DNA of 64,000 bases. Origin: Citrobacter telavivensis. GTDB taxonomy: Bacteria > Pseudomonadota > Gammaproteobacteria > Enterobacterales > Enterobacteriaceae. Shown one piece after another: positions 7,508 through 16,997 of this stretch (positions are counted from its first letter, which is position 1; every line of letters begins with the position of its first letter). Location: positions 310,001 to 374,000 of the forward strand of contig CP045205.1 of assembly GCA_009363175.1 (NCBI GenBank). The letters run 5' to 3'. The notes under the pieces were generated by a model. It saw only the letters and a program-made list of their open reading frames with translations, did no database searches and was not told the DNA's origin. The translations under genes and the position numbers were made by a program.

Positions 7508-9052
7508 ATGTCGGTTTCTAAAAAACCTATGGTACTGGTGATTCTGGATGGCTATGGCTACCGTGAAGAGAGCCAGGACAACGCCATTTTTAATGCCAAA
7601 ACCCCGGTAATGGACGCGCTGTGGGCAAAACGCCCGCATACCCTGATCGATGCTTCCGGCCTGGAAGTCGGCCTGCCCGATCGTCAGATGGGTAACTCCG
7701 AAGTCGGTCACGTTAACCTAGGCGCGGGCCGCATCGTGTATCAGGACCTGACCCGTCTGGACGTTGAAATTAAAGAACGGACTTTCTTTGCTAATCCAAC
7801 GCTGACCGCGGCTGTTGACCAGGCGAAAAATGCCGGTAAAGCCGTGCACATTATGGGCCTGCTCTCTGCTGGCGGCGTCCACAGCCACGAAGATCACATC
7901 ATGGCGATGGTTGAACTGGCAGCAGAACGTGGCGCAGAAAAAATCTATCTGCACGCTTTCCTCGACGGTCGCGATACGCCGCCGCGCAGTGCAGAGTCCT
8001 CCCTGAGAAAATTTGAAGAGAAATTTGCCGGGCTGGGCAAAGGTCGCGTCGCCTCCATTGTGGGTCGTTACTACGCCATGGACCGTGACAACCGTTGGGA
8101 TCGCGTGGAAAAAGCGTATGACCTGATGACGCTGGCGCAGGGTGAATTCCAGGCCAATACCGCCGTTGAAGGTTTGCAGGCTGCCTACGCCCGCGATGAA
8201 AACGATGAGTTCGTGAAAGCGACCGTGATCCGCGCGGAAGGTCAGGCTGACGCCGCCATGGAAGACGGTGATACCCTGATTTTCATGAACTTCCGTGCTG
8301 ACCGCGCGCGTGAAATCACCCGTGCCTTTGTTAACGCTGACTTCGACGGTTTCGCACGTAAGAAAGTGGTTAACCTGAATTTCGTCATGCTGACCGAATA
8401 CGCAGCCGACATCAAAACGGCCGTTGCTTATCCACCGGCTTCGCTGGCAAACACGTTTGGCGAGTGGATGGCGAAGAACGATAAAACGCAGTTGCGTATC
8501 TCCGAAACCGAAAAATACGCCCACGTCACCTTCTTCTTCAACGGCGGCGTCGAAGAACCGTTCACCGGTGAAGACCGCATCCTGATCAACTCACCGAAAG
8601 TGGCGACCTACGATCTGCAGCCGGAAATGAGCTCTGCAGAGTTGACCGAAAAACTGGTTGCGGCTATCGAGAGCGGAAAATACGACACCATCATCTGTAA
8701 CTACCCGAACGGCGACATGGTCGGTCACACGGGTGTGATGGAAGCGGCGGTTAAAGCGGTTGAAGCGCTGGATCACTGTGTTGAGCAGGTGACGAAAGCG
8801 GTTGAGTCCGTTGGCGGTCAACTGCTGATCACCGCTGACCACGGCAATGCCGAGCAGATGCGCGATCCGGCAACCGGTCAGGCGCACACCGCGCACACTA
8901 ACCTGCCGGTACCGCTGATTTATGTCGGCAACAAAAATGTGAAAGCGATGGAAGGCGGCAAACTTTCCGATATCGCCCCAACCATGTTGACACTGATGGG
9001 CATGGAAATCCCGCAAGAGATGACTGGTAAGCCGCTGTTCATCGTGGAATAA
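7508..9052 (+). CDS. gpmI: 2,3-bisphosphoglycerate-independent phosphoglycerate mutase
   Basis: Interconverts 3- and 2-phosphoglycerate in glycolysis, using Mn2+ and a phosphoserine intermediate. It has 514 aa, as in E. coli. It is an alkaline-phosphatase superfamily enzyme: metal motif VILDGYGYRE at the N-terminus, nucleophile Ser in MGNSEVGHVNLGAG, and the C-terminal metal site ITADHGNAEQM. It is first in the gpmI-envC-yibQ run; only 9 bases separate it from envC. Confidence 0.97.
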   Translation: MSVSKKPMVLVILDGYGYREESQDNAIFNAKTPVMDALWAKRPHTLIDASGLEVGLPDRQMGNSEVGHVNLGAGRIVYQDLTRLDVEIKERTFFANPTLTAAVDQAKNAGKAVHIMGLLSAGGVHSHEDHIMAMVELAAERGAEKIYLHAFLDGRDTPPRSAESSLRKFEEKFAGLGKGRVASIVGRYYAMDRDNRWDRVEKAYDLMTLAQGEFQANTAVEGLQAAYARDENDEFVKATVIRAEGQADAAMEDGDTLIFMNFRADRAREITRAFVNADFDGFARKKVVNLNFVMLTEYAADIKTAVAYPPASLANTFGEWMAKNDKTQLRISETEKYAHVTFFFNGGVEEPFTGEDRILINSPKVATYDLQPEMSSAELTEKLVAAIESGKYDTIICNYPNGDMVGHTGVMEAAVKAVEALDHCVEQVTKAVESVGGQLLITADHGNAEQMRDPATGQAHTAHTNLPVPLIYVGNKNVKAMEGGKLSDIAPTMLTLMGMEIPQEMTGKPLFIVE

Positions 9053-9061
9053 TCCGTCCCC

Positions 9062-10345
9062 ATGAGGGGAAAGACGATAAATAGCAAAAATGGGGCCATG
9101 AAGCCAAGACGGTTTTCAGTCAGGCCCCTGATTTACGCCAGCGTGGTGAGCGCTGGCGTATTGTTGTGCGCCTTTTCCGCCCACGCGGATGACCGCGATC
9201 AGCTTAAATCCATTCAGGCGGATATCGCCGCCAAAGAACGTGCGGTACGTCAACAACAGCAGCAGCGTTCAGGCCTGCTTGCGCAACTGAAGGCGCAGGA
9301 AGAGGCCATCTCTGCCGCCGCACGCCAGTTACGTGAAACGCAAAACACCCTCGCGCAACTGAACAAGCAAATCGATGAAATGAATGCGTCTATCGCGAAG
9401 CTGGAACGGCAGAAAGCCAATCAGGAGCGCAGCCTTGCCGCGCAACTGGACGCGGCGTTTCGCCAGGGTGAACACACCGGCATTCAGCTTATCCTCAGCG
9501 GTGAAGAGAGTCAGCGCGGCCAACGTTTGCAGGCCTACTTCGGTTATCTGAACCAGGCGCGCCAGGAGACGATCAACGAGCTGAAGCAGACTCGCGAAGA
9601 GGTCGCCGCCCAGCGTACTGAACTGGAAGAGAAGCAGAGTCAGCAACAGACCCTACTGTATGAACAGCGCGCCCAGCAGGCGAAGCTTGAGCAGGCGCGT
9701 AACGAACGTAAGAAAACCCTTGCCGGGCTGGAGTCCTCTATTCAGCAGGGTCAGCAACAGCTCAGTGAACTGCGCGCCAACGAATCCCGTTTGCGCAATA
9801 GCATTGCCCGAGCCGAGGCGGCCGCCAAAGCACGCGCCGAACGCGAAGCACGCGAGGCGGAAGCGGTACGTAATCGCCAGAAAGAGGCTACCCGCAAAGG
9901 CACCACTTACAAACCCACTGACAGTGAGAAATCGCTGATGTCGCGTACCGGCGGACTGGGTTCGCCACGCGGTCAGGCATTCTGGCCGGTTCGTGGTCCC
10001 ACGCTGCATCGCTATGGCGAACAGCTGCAAGGTGAGCTACGTTGGAAAGGGATGGTTATCGGTGCGTCTGAAGGCACTGAAGTGAAAGCCATTGCCGATG
10101 GTCGTGTCATTCTGGCGGACTGGCTGCAGGGGTATGGGTTGGTTGTCGTCGTTGAACACGGCAAGGGCGATATGAGTCTTTATGGCTACAACCAGAGCGC
10201 GCTGGTCAGCGTCGGTACGCAGGTTCGCGCCGGTCAGCCAATTGCGCTGGTGGGTAGCAGCGGTGGTCAGGGCCGACCGTCGCTCTATTTCGAAATTCGT
10301 CGCCAGGGTCAGGCCGTCAATCCACAACCGTGGTTGGGAAGATAA
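9062..10345 (+). CDS. envC: EnvC, activator of amidases AmiA/AmiB at the division septum
   Basis: Periplasmic murein-hydrolase activator recruited by FtsEX. The signal peptide is around residues 18-43 (IYASVVSAGVLLCAFSAHA). A long Gln/Glu/Arg-rich coiled coil follows (about 45-275), then a C-terminal LytM domain (about 310-427). The LytM domain lacks the full metal-binding set, as expected for an activator rather than a peptidase. The start given makes 427 aa and has no good ribosome-binding site; ATG at 9098 (415 aa, MKPRRFS) is an equal candidate and nearer the E. coli N-terminus. Confidence 0.94.
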   Translation: MRGKTINSKNGAMKPRRFSVRPLIYASVVSAGVLLCAFSAHADDRDQLKSIQADIAAKERAVRQQQQQRSGLLAQLKAQEEAISAAARQLRETQNTLAQLNKQIDEMNASIAKLERQKANQERSLAAQLDAAFRQGEHTGIQLILSGEESQRGQRLQAYFGYLNQARQETINELKQTREEVAAQRTELEEKQSQQQTLLYEQRAQQAKLEQARNERKKTLAGLESSIQQGQQQLSELRANESRLRNSIARAEAAAKARAEREAREAEAVRNRQKEATRKGTTYKPTDSEKSLMSRTGGLGSPRGQAFWPVRGPTLHRYGEQLQGELRWKGMVIGASEGTEVKAIADGRVILADWLQGYGLVVVVEHGKGDMSLYGYNQSALVSVGTQVRAGQPIALVGSSGGQGRPSLYFEIRRQGQAVNPQPWLGR

Positions 10346-10348
10346 GTT

Positions 10349-11308
10349 TTGCCTCAATTTCGCCGTACCGTTCTTTCATTCGCCAGCCTGCTGGCATTCG
10401 CATCCCCTGTTTTTGCTGGCAAACTCGCCATCGTCATTGACGATTTTGGCTATCGTCCACATTACGAAAATCAGGTTCTGGCGATGCCGGCCCCGATCTC
10501 CGTTGCCGTTTTGCCGAATGCACCTCATGCGCGCGAAATGGCGACCAAAGCGCACAACAGCGGTCATGAAGTGCTGATCCATCTGCCGATGGCGCCGCTG
10601 AGTAAACAGCCGCTGGAGAAGGACACGCTGCGCCCGGAGATGAGCAGCGACGAAATTGAACGGATCATCCGCGAGGCGGTTGGTAAAGTGCCTTACGCGG
10701 TGGGGCTCAACAACCACATGGGCAGCGCAATGACCTCCAGCCTGTTTGGTATGCAGAAAGTGATGCAGGCGCTGGAACGCTACGATCTCTATTTTCTCGA
10801 CAGTATGACCATCGGCAACAGTCAGGCGATGCGTGCCGCATCCGGGACCGGCGTGAAGGTGATTAAGCGGAAAGTGTTTCTCGATGACACGCAAAACGAA
10901 GGAGACATTCGCCGCCAGTTTACCCGCGCGATTGATCTGGCTCGCCGCAATGGTTCTGCCATCGCAATAGGCCATCCTCATCCGTCGACGGTGCGTGTGT
11001 TACAGCAAATGGTGTATAACCTGCCAGCCGACATCACCCTTGTGCGCCCGAGCAGCCTGCTCAATGAGCCGCAGGTGGATACCTCCACGCCGAATCTGAC
11101 ACCGCCGAAAACCAATGATGCCCCGCGAAATCCGTTCCGCGGCGTGAAGTTGTGTAAACCGAAGAAACCGTTAGAACCGGTCTACACCAGTCGATTCTTC
11201 AGCGTGTTAAGCGAAAGCATCAGCCAGAGTACGCTGGTGAACTGGTTCCAGAATCAGTGGCAGGGTTGGGGAAAATCGCCCCGCGACAACACCGCTAACC
11301 CAGGTTAA
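10349..11308 (+). CDS. yibQ: YibQ, divergent polysaccharide deacetylase family protein
   Basis: Predicted secreted protein of 319 aa with an N-terminal signal peptide (residues 1-23, ending SPVFA). It belongs to the divergent polysaccharide deacetylase (DUF610) family: AIVIDDFGY near the N-terminus, HLPMAP, NNHMGS, and the IGHPHPSTVR segment are conserved. It begins at a TTG codon 3 bases after envC ends, implying coupling. Its 3' end overlaps that of convergent waaH by 14 bases. The biochemical role is not established from sequence. Confidence 0.93.
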   Translation: MPQFRRTVLSFASLLAFASPVFAGKLAIVIDDFGYRPHYENQVLAMPAPISVAVLPNAPHAREMATKAHNSGHEVLIHLPMAPLSKQPLEKDTLRPEMSSDEIERIIREAVGKVPYAVGLNNHMGSAMTSSLFGMQKVMQALERYDLYFLDSMTIGNSQAMRAASGTGVKVIKRKVFLDDTQNEGDIRRQFTRAIDLARRNGSAIAIGHPHPSTVRVLQQMVYNLPADITLVRPSSLLNEPQVDTSTPNLTPPKTNDAPRNPFRGVKLCKPKKPLEPVYTSRFFSVLSESISQSTLVNWFQNQWQGWGKSPRDNTANPG

Positions 11309-12329
11309 GCGCTTTACGCGCGGTACGATGGTGCGAACGCGTTTTGTCGCGCCATTGGTACAATCGTACTGACCACAGTAACGTCTGATACGCGACTTTA
11401 GCGCTACGTACGTTCATCACCATACGTTTATACATCCCCGAGGTAAAAATCTCGGCAATCATTCGCTGACGCGTCAACGTATCCGGCTCTTTGCGCACGG
11501 AATGACAAACACGCAATGCTTCATACGTTATTTGTTGATGAAATTCAGGATAGATCGTAATCCGGTCGGCATAATTCCGGTTCAGCTTCTCTAATAAGCG
11601 GGTAATCTTAATGTAATGCCGCTGATAGTTCAGATTTTTATTACCCTGACGTTTCAGTCGGCTGACAGAATTATTATGCAGAAAATACTTATACAAAGAT
11701 TCTTCGGTATAACGGGCACGCAGCGCGTTAAACATAAACTCCGTGGTCCACACAATATCCTGATGATGTAATCCGGAAATAAAGCGGATGTTATTCTTTT
11801 CAATCACATCCCGACGGTAAACGCCCATCCACACCACGTGAGTCCAGCGGCGGGAAGAGAGCGCCATACGCAACCAGTCCGGACCGGTTAATACGCCGGT
11901 TGAGCGAATACGGTCGGTTGGAATGGATTGCCAGGTCACGCCGGTATCCCGCTCGCTCCAGTCGGCGTTGCACTGCGCAACATCCAGATCGTCTTCCAGC
12001 GCCATCGTCATCAGCGTTTCGTACATGTGCGGATAGACGAGGTCATCCGCATCGACAAACGCGATATACTTGCCGGTGGCAACGTCCATCCCCCGGTTGC
12101 GGGCAACCGAAGCCCCGGCGTTCGCCTGGTGCAGCAGTCGTACATGGGGATAGTTTTCGGCGTAATACTTTGCTATATCAACAGAATTATCCGTTGACCC
12201 ATCATTAACAATAATAATTTCCAGGGCAGTCCACGTTTGCGCGATGAGAGATTCCATGCAGGCTTTAAAATCATTACCCGCATTATATAACGGGATAATA
12301 ACACTGAGTCTGTTTGTACTGTTCATCAT
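11295..12329 (-). CDS. waaH: WaaH, LPS heptose III glucuronosyltransferase (GT2 family)
   Basis: Predicted to add glucuronic acid to heptose III of the LPS inner core under phosphate limitation, as shown for the E. coli orthologue (formerly yibD). It has 344 aa as in E. coli. The N-terminal GT2 fold shows SVIIPLYNAG, NDGSTDNS and the DxD-type metal motif VDADD; the C-terminus is basic. It lies alone between yibQ and tdh with a long leader that carries a possible PhoB site at 12492-12514. Confidence 0.92.
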   Translation of the reverse strand: MMNSTNRLSVIIPLYNAGNDFKACMESLIAQTWTALEIIIVNDGSTDNSVDIAKYYAENYPHVRLLHQANAGASVARNRGMDVATGKYIAFVDADDLVYPHMYETLMTMALEDDLDVAQCNADWSERDTGVTWQSIPTDRIRSTGVLTGPDWLRMALSSRRWTHVVWMGVYRRDVIEKNNIRFISGLHHQDIVWTTEFMFNALRARYTEESLYKYFLHNNSVSRLKRQGNKNLNYQRHYIKITRLLEKLNRNYADRITIYPEFHQQITYEALRVCHSVRKEPDTLTRQRMIAEIFTSGMYKRMVMNVRSAKVAYQTLLWSVRLYQWRDKTRSHHRTARKALNLG

Positions 12330-12491
12330 AATAAATTACCGAATACCTTTGAAGTTATCTGCCTTTTTACAGCCTTTGTATTAAGAAACGATTAAGGCTG
12401 AAAATAATATTTGTAAAGGCTCCAGGAGACTTCAGCGTAGAGGCATCAGGTAAACAGCAATATAAGACTACGACGTGATTACGAATTATTT

Positions 12492-12514
12492 ATGACAATG
12501 ACAATTCTTTACAG
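12492..12514 (-). promoter_or_regulatory. Possible PhoB box upstream of waaH
   Basis: On the minus strand, CTGTAAA is followed by two overlapping TTGTCAT repeats, close to the CTGTCAT half-sites of a Pho box. The spacing is imperfect (10 and 6 bases instead of 11). It lies about 160 bases before the waaH start. Known Pho control of the E. coli gene supports the reading. Confidence 0.4.
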
Positions 12515-12540
12515 CTTTCCAGATATTCCTCAGGAAATAA

Positions 12541-12557
12541 GGCCGGACATTCCGGCC
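12541..12557 (-). terminator. Terminator after tdh
   Basis: Perfect 7-bp stem GGCCGGA/TCCGGCC with a 3-base loop, followed on the minus strand by TTATTT, directly after the tdh stop. The plus-strand side also has TTTTCT, so it may work in both directions. Confidence 0.85.
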
Positions 12558-12565
12558 TTTTCTGA

Positions 12566-13591
12566 TTAATTCCAACTGAGAATGACTTTCCCGGACTGGC
12601 CTGAGCGCATTGCATCAAAGCCTTTCTGGAACTCATCAATCGAGAAGCGATGGGTGATAATGGGCGACAGATCCAGACCAGACTGTATCAGCGCAGCCAT
12701 TTTGTACCAGGTTTCGAACATCTCGCGACCGTAAATGCCTTTAATGAACAGCCCTTTAAAGATCACTTTCGTCCAGTCGATAGACATGTCTGAGGGAGGA
12801 ATGCCCAGCATGGCAATCCGGCCACCGTGGTTCATGGTGTCCAGCATCGCGCGGAAGGCTGGCGGCGCACCGGACATCTCCAGACCGACGTCAAACCCTT
12901 CGGTCATGCCCAGTTCTTCCATCACTTCGCTCAGGCTCTCTTTTGACACGTTAACCGCACGGGTGATACCCATCTTACGCGCCAGTTCAAGACGGTACTC
13001 GTTAACGTCGGTGATCACCACGTTGCGTGCGCCCACGTGCTTCGCAACCGCAGCCGCCATGATGCCAATCGGACCGGCACCCGACACCAGCACGTCTTCG
13101 CCGACCAGATCGAACGACAGCGCCGTGTGCACCGCATTGCCAAACGGGTCAAAGATGGAGGCCAGATCATCCGAGATATTGTCCGGAATTTTGAACGCGT
13201 TGAACGCCGGGATCACCAGATATTCTGCGAAACAGCCCGGACGGTTCACGCCTACGCCCGTGGTATTACGACACAGGTGGGTACGTCCGCCACGACAGTT
13301 ACGGCAGTGTCCGCAGGTGATGTGACCTTCGCCAGATACGCGGTCGCCGATCTTAAAGCCTTTCACTTCCTGACCGATACCGACCACTTCGCCAACGTAC
13401 TCATGGCCGACAACCATAGGAACCGGAATGGTTTTTTGCGACCACTCATCCCAGTTATAGATGTGAACGTCAGTGCCGCAGATGGCTGTTTTACGGATTT
13501 TAATCAGCAGATCGTTGTGGCCAACTTCCGGTTCCGGAACGTCGGTCATCCAGATGCCCTCTTCCGCTTTCAGTTTGGATAACGCTTTCAT
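12566..13591 (-). CDS. tdh: L-threonine 3-dehydrogenase
   Basis: Oxidises L-threonine to 2-amino-3-ketobutyrate with NAD+, feeding Kbl. It has 341 aa as in E. coli. It is a zinc medium-chain dehydrogenase: catalytic Cys in ICGTD and the GHEYVGEV segment, a structural zinc loop CGHCRNCRGGRTHLC, and the Rossmann motif GAGPIGIMAAAVAK. It sits 9 bases downstream of kbl, forming the kbl-tdh operon, which in E. coli is controlled by Lrp and leucine. Confidence 0.97.
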   Translation of the reverse strand: MKALSKLKAEEGIWMTDVPEPEVGHNDLLIKIRKTAICGTDVHIYNWDEWSQKTIPVPMVVGHEYVGEVVGIGQEVKGFKIGDRVSGEGHITCGHCRNCRGGRTHLCRNTTGVGVNRPGCFAEYLVIPAFNAFKIPDNISDDLASIFDPFGNAVHTALSFDLVGEDVLVSGAGPIGIMAAAVAKHVGARNVVITDVNEYRLELARKMGITRAVNVSKESLSEVMEELGMTEGFDVGLEMSGAPPAFRAMLDTMNHGGRIAMLGIPPSDMSIDWTKVIFKGLFIKGIYGREMFETWYKMAALIQSGLDLSPIITHRFSIDEFQKGFDAMRSGQSGKVILSWN

Positions 13592-13600
13592 CTCACATCC

Positions 13601-14797
13601 TCAGGCAATAACGCCCAGTTGTTTACCAATGCGGGTGAAGGCTTCCACCGCGCGGGTGATTTGTTCCGGGGTGTGCGCCGCAGACATCTGAGTACGAATG
13701 CGCGCCTGACCTTTCGGAACAACCGGATAGAAGAATCCTGTGACGTAAATACCCTCTTTTTGCAGCTCGCGGGCAAATTCTTGTGCAATCACCGCGTCGC
13801 CCAGCATTACCGGGATAATCGCGTGATCGGCACCAGCCAGAGTGAACCCGGCGGCAGACATTTGCTCGCGGAACTGGCGCGCGTTTGCCCACAGGCGATC
13901 GCGCAATTCGCCGCCAGACTCGACCATCTCCAGCACTTTGATGGAAGCAGCGACAATCGCCGGGGCCAGCGAGTTGGAGAACAGATAGGGGCGAGAGCGC
14001 TGACGCAGCCACTCAACGACCTCTTTGCGCGCGGCAGTATAGCCACCAGAAGCCCCGCCAAGCGCTTTACCCAACGTCCCGGTGATGATGTCCACACGGC
14101 CCATCACATCGCAATATTCGTGGGAACCACGACCGTTCTCACCAACAAACCCTACCGCATGGGAGTCATCGACCATCACCAGCGCGTTGTATTTATCTGC
14201 CAGATCGCACACGCCCTTCAGGTTGGCTATCACACCATCCATTGAGAACACGCCGTCGGTGGCAATCAGCACATGACGAGCCCCGGCATCGCGCGCCTCT
14301 TGCAGACGAGCTTCCAGTTCCTGCATATCGTTGTTGGCATAACGCAAGCGCTTCGCTTTACACAGTCGCACGCCGTCAATGATAGAGGCATGGTTCAGCG
14401 CGTCAGAGATAATCGCATCTTCAGCACCCAGCAGCGTTTCGAACAGACCGCCATTGGCATCGAAACAGGAGGAGTAAAGAATGGCATCTTCCATGCCGAG
14501 GAATGCAGCCAGTTTTTGTTCCAGCTGTTTATGGCTGTCCTGAGTGCCACAGATAAAGCGCACCGACGCCATCCCAAATCCGTGAGAGTCCATACCGGCT
14601 TTCGCCGCGGCAATCAGCTCCGGATGGTTCGCCAGCCCCAGGTAGTTGTTGGCGCAGAAGTTAATGACGTGGCTACCATCCGCCACAGTGATATCTGCCT
14701 GCTGAGCAGATGTGATAATGCGCTCTTCTTTAAACAATCCTTCCGCACGGGCGGTTTGCAGATCGTTAGTTAACTGTTTGTAAAAATCCCCACGCAT
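13601..14797 (-). CDS. kbl: 2-amino-3-ketobutyrate CoA ligase (glycine C-acetyltransferase)
   Basis: PLP enzyme that splits 2-amino-3-ketobutyrate with CoA into glycine and acetyl-CoA, completing threonine degradation. It has 398 aa as in E. coli. It is an alpha-oxoamine synthase fold with the PLP-contacting DDSHAVGFVG segment and the Schiff-base Lys in GTLGKALGGASGG. It is the first gene of kbl-tdh and is divergent from hldD across a 215-base gap. Confidence 0.97.
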   Translation of the reverse strand: MRGDFYKQLTNDLQTARAEGLFKEERIITSAQQADITVADGSHVINFCANNYLGLANHPELIAAAKAGMDSHGFGMASVRFICGTQDSHKQLEQKLAAFLGMEDAILYSSCFDANGGLFETLLGAEDAIISDALNHASIIDGVRLCKAKRLRYANNDMQELEARLQEARDAGARHVLIATDGVFSMDGVIANLKGVCDLADKYNALVMVDDSHAVGFVGENGRGSHEYCDVMGRVDIITGTLGKALGGASGGYTAARKEVVEWLRQRSRPYLFSNSLAPAIVAASIKVLEMVESGGELRDRLWANARQFREQMSAAGFTLAGADHAIIPVMLGDAVIAQEFARELQKEGIYVTGFFYPVVPKGQARIRTQMSAAHTPEQITRAVEAFTRIGKQLGVIA

Positions 14798-15012
14798 TGC
14801 GATTCTCCAGACTGGGCAAATTTCAGCACATCTTACCTAACCCTGGTCGCTGATACGAGATGACGCATTATCACTTCTTTAAAATGCAGGATAAATCACG
14901 CGTACCCACACGACCATTCGGTGAATGGCTGAAGCCAACGCTATGTAGTGATATGATAAGAGATATTCGTGTCTGAGATAGTCTCTGACTCCATAATTCA
15001 TAGGTTACAGTT

Positions 15013-15945
15013 ATGATCATCGTTACCGGCGGCGCGGGCTTTATCGGCAGCAACATCGTTAAGTCCCTGAATGATAAAGGCATCACCGATATTCTGGTGG
15101 TGGACAACCTGAAAGACGGCACCAAATTTGTTAACCTGGTGGATCTGAACATTGCCGACTACATGGATAAAGAAGATTTCTTAATCCAGATTATGGCGGG
15201 TGAAGAGTTCGGCGAGATCGAAGCGATTTTCCACGAAGGTGCCTGCTCTTCCACCACCGAGTGGGACGGTAAGTACATGATGGATAACAACTATCAGTAC
15301 TCCAAAGAGCTGCTACACTACTGCCTGGAGCGCGAAATTCCGTTCCTGTATGCCTCTTCTGCGGCCACCTATGGCGGTCGTACTTCTGACTTCATTGAAT
15401 CCCGCGAATATGAGAAGCCACTGAACGTCTACGGCTACTCAAAGTTCCTGTTTGACGAGTACGTGCGTCAGATCCTGCCAGAGGCCAATTCACAGATCGT
15501 GGGTTTCCGTTACTTCAACGTCTACGGACCGCGTGAAGGCCATAAAGGCAGCATGGCAAGCGTGGCTTTCCATCTCAATACGCAGCTCAACAATGGTGAA
15601 ACGCCGAAGCTGTTCGAAGGTAGTGAAAACTTCAAGCGCGACTTCGTGTATGTTGGCGACGTAGCTGACGTTAACCTGTGGTTCTGGGAAAATGACGTCT
15701 CCGGCATCTTTAACCTGGGCACTGGCCGTGCTGAATCCTTCCAGGCCGTAGCCGATGCCGCGCTGGCGTACCATAAGAAAAGCGAGCTTGAGTACATTCC
15801 ATTCCCGGAAAAACTGAAAGGTCGTTACCAGGCATTTACTCAGGCCGATCTGACCAACCTGCGCGCTGCGGGCTACGATAAGCCCTTCAAGACCGTTGCC
15901 GAAGGCGTAACGGAATATATGGTCTGGCTGAACCGCGACGCGTAA
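15013..15945 (+). CDS. hldD: ADP-L-glycero-D-manno-heptose 6-epimerase
   Basis: Last step in making the ADP-heptose donor for the LPS inner core. It has 310 aa as in E. coli. It is an extended SDR fold: the NAD(P) motif TGGAGFIGSN at the N-terminus, the catalytic YGYSK segment with Tyr/Lys, and a C-terminal sugar-binding part. It is first in the hldD-waaF-waaC-waaL run; only 2 bases separate it from waaF. Confidence 0.97.
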   Translation: MIIVTGGAGFIGSNIVKSLNDKGITDILVVDNLKDGTKFVNLVDLNIADYMDKEDFLIQIMAGEEFGEIEAIFHEGACSSTTEWDGKYMMDNNYQYSKELLHYCLEREIPFLYASSAATYGGRTSDFIESREYEKPLNVYGYSKFLFDEYVRQILPEANSQIVGFRYFNVYGPREGHKGSMASVAFHLNTQLNNGETPKLFEGSENFKRDFVYVGDVADVNLWFWENDVSGIFNLGTGRAESFQAVADAALAYHKKSELEYIPFPEKLKGRYQAFTQADLTNLRAAGYDKPFKTVAEGVTEYMVWLNRDA

Positions 15946-15947
15946 GT

Positions 15948-16994
15948 ATGAAAATTTTGGTGGTAGGCCCGTCATGGGTGGGCGACATGATGATGTCGCA
16001 AAGTCTCTATCGCACGCTCAAGGCGCGCTATCCCCAGGCGGTAATCGACGTGATGGCACCGGCATGGTGCCGTCCGCTGTTATCGCGGATGCCGGAAGTC
16101 AACGAGGCGATTCCAATGCCGCTTGGACATGGGGCGCTGGAACTGGGCGAACGTCGCAAACTCGGTCACAGCCTGCGTGAAAAACGCTACGACCGTGCGT
16201 ATGTACTGCCCAATTCGTTTAAATCCGCACTGATTCCTTTCTTTGCCGGTATCCCTCATCGTACGGGTTGGCGCGGCGAAATGCGCTACGGCCTGCTTAA
16301 CGACGCGCGCGTACTGGATAAAGACGCATGGCCCTTAATGGTCGAACGCTATGTCGCGCTGGCCTACGACAAAGGCGTGATGCGCACGGCAAAAGATCTG
16401 CCGCAGCCGCTGCTATGGCCGCAACTCCAGGTGAGCGAAGGCGAGAAGTCGTTAACCTGCAGCGCGTTTTCGCTTTCTGACGAACGTCCAATGATCGGCT
16501 TTTGCCCCGGTGCAGAGTTCGGTCCGGCAAAACGCTGGCCGCACTACCACTATGCAGAGCTGGCAAAACAGCTCATTGATGAAGGCTATCAGATTGTGCT
16601 GTTTGGCTCGGCGAAAGATCATGAGGCCGGAAACGAAATTCAGGCAACGTTAAGTGACGAACAGCAGGCCTGGTGCCGTAATCTGGCAGGTGAAACACAA
16701 CTGGAACAGGCGGTCATATTGATTGGCGCGTGTAAGGCCGTTGTCACCAATGATTCCGGCCTGATGCACGTCGCCGCGGCGCTGAACCGTCCGCTGGTCG
16801 CCCTCTATGGACCAAGCAGCCCGGATTTCACCCCTCCACTGTCACATAAAGCGCGCGTGATTCGCCTGATTACGGGCTATCACAAAGTGCGTAAAGGCGA
16901 TGCCGCCGAGGGCTATCATCAGAGCCTGATCGACATTACACCTGCGCGCGTACTGGAAGAACTCAACAGCCTGTTACTGCAAGAGGAAGCCTGA
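15948..16994 (+). CDS. waaF: ADP-heptose:LPS heptosyltransferase II
   Basis: Adds the second heptose of the inner core at the cytoplasmic face of the inner membrane. It is a GT9 family enzyme of 348 aa (E. coli 348). It shows the N-terminal KILVVGPSWVGDMMMSQSL acceptor region and the donor-binding segments FCPGAEFGPAKRWP and TNDSGLMHVAAAL. It is tightly linked to hldD and waaC. Confidence 0.97.
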   Translation: MKILVVGPSWVGDMMMSQSLYRTLKARYPQAVIDVMAPAWCRPLLSRMPEVNEAIPMPLGHGALELGERRKLGHSLREKRYDRAYVLPNSFKSALIPFFAGIPHRTGWRGEMRYGLLNDARVLDKDAWPLMVERYVALAYDKGVMRTAKDLPQPLLWPQLQVSEGEKSLTCSAFSLSDERPMIGFCPGAEFGPAKRWPHYHYAELAKQLIDEGYQIVLFGSAKDHEAGNEIQATLSDEQQAWCRNLAGETQLEQAVILIGACKAVVTNDSGLMHVAAALNRPLVALYGPSSPDFTPPLSHKARVIRLITGYHKVRKGDAAEGYHQSLIDITPARVLEELNSLLLQEEA

Positions 16995-16997
16995 CGA

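Noticed and set aside
7718..8524. 268-codon minus-strand open frame opposite gpmI
   Set aside because: Lies wholly antisense to a highly conserved gene, has no recognisable domain or ribosome-binding site, and arises from codon bias of gpmI.
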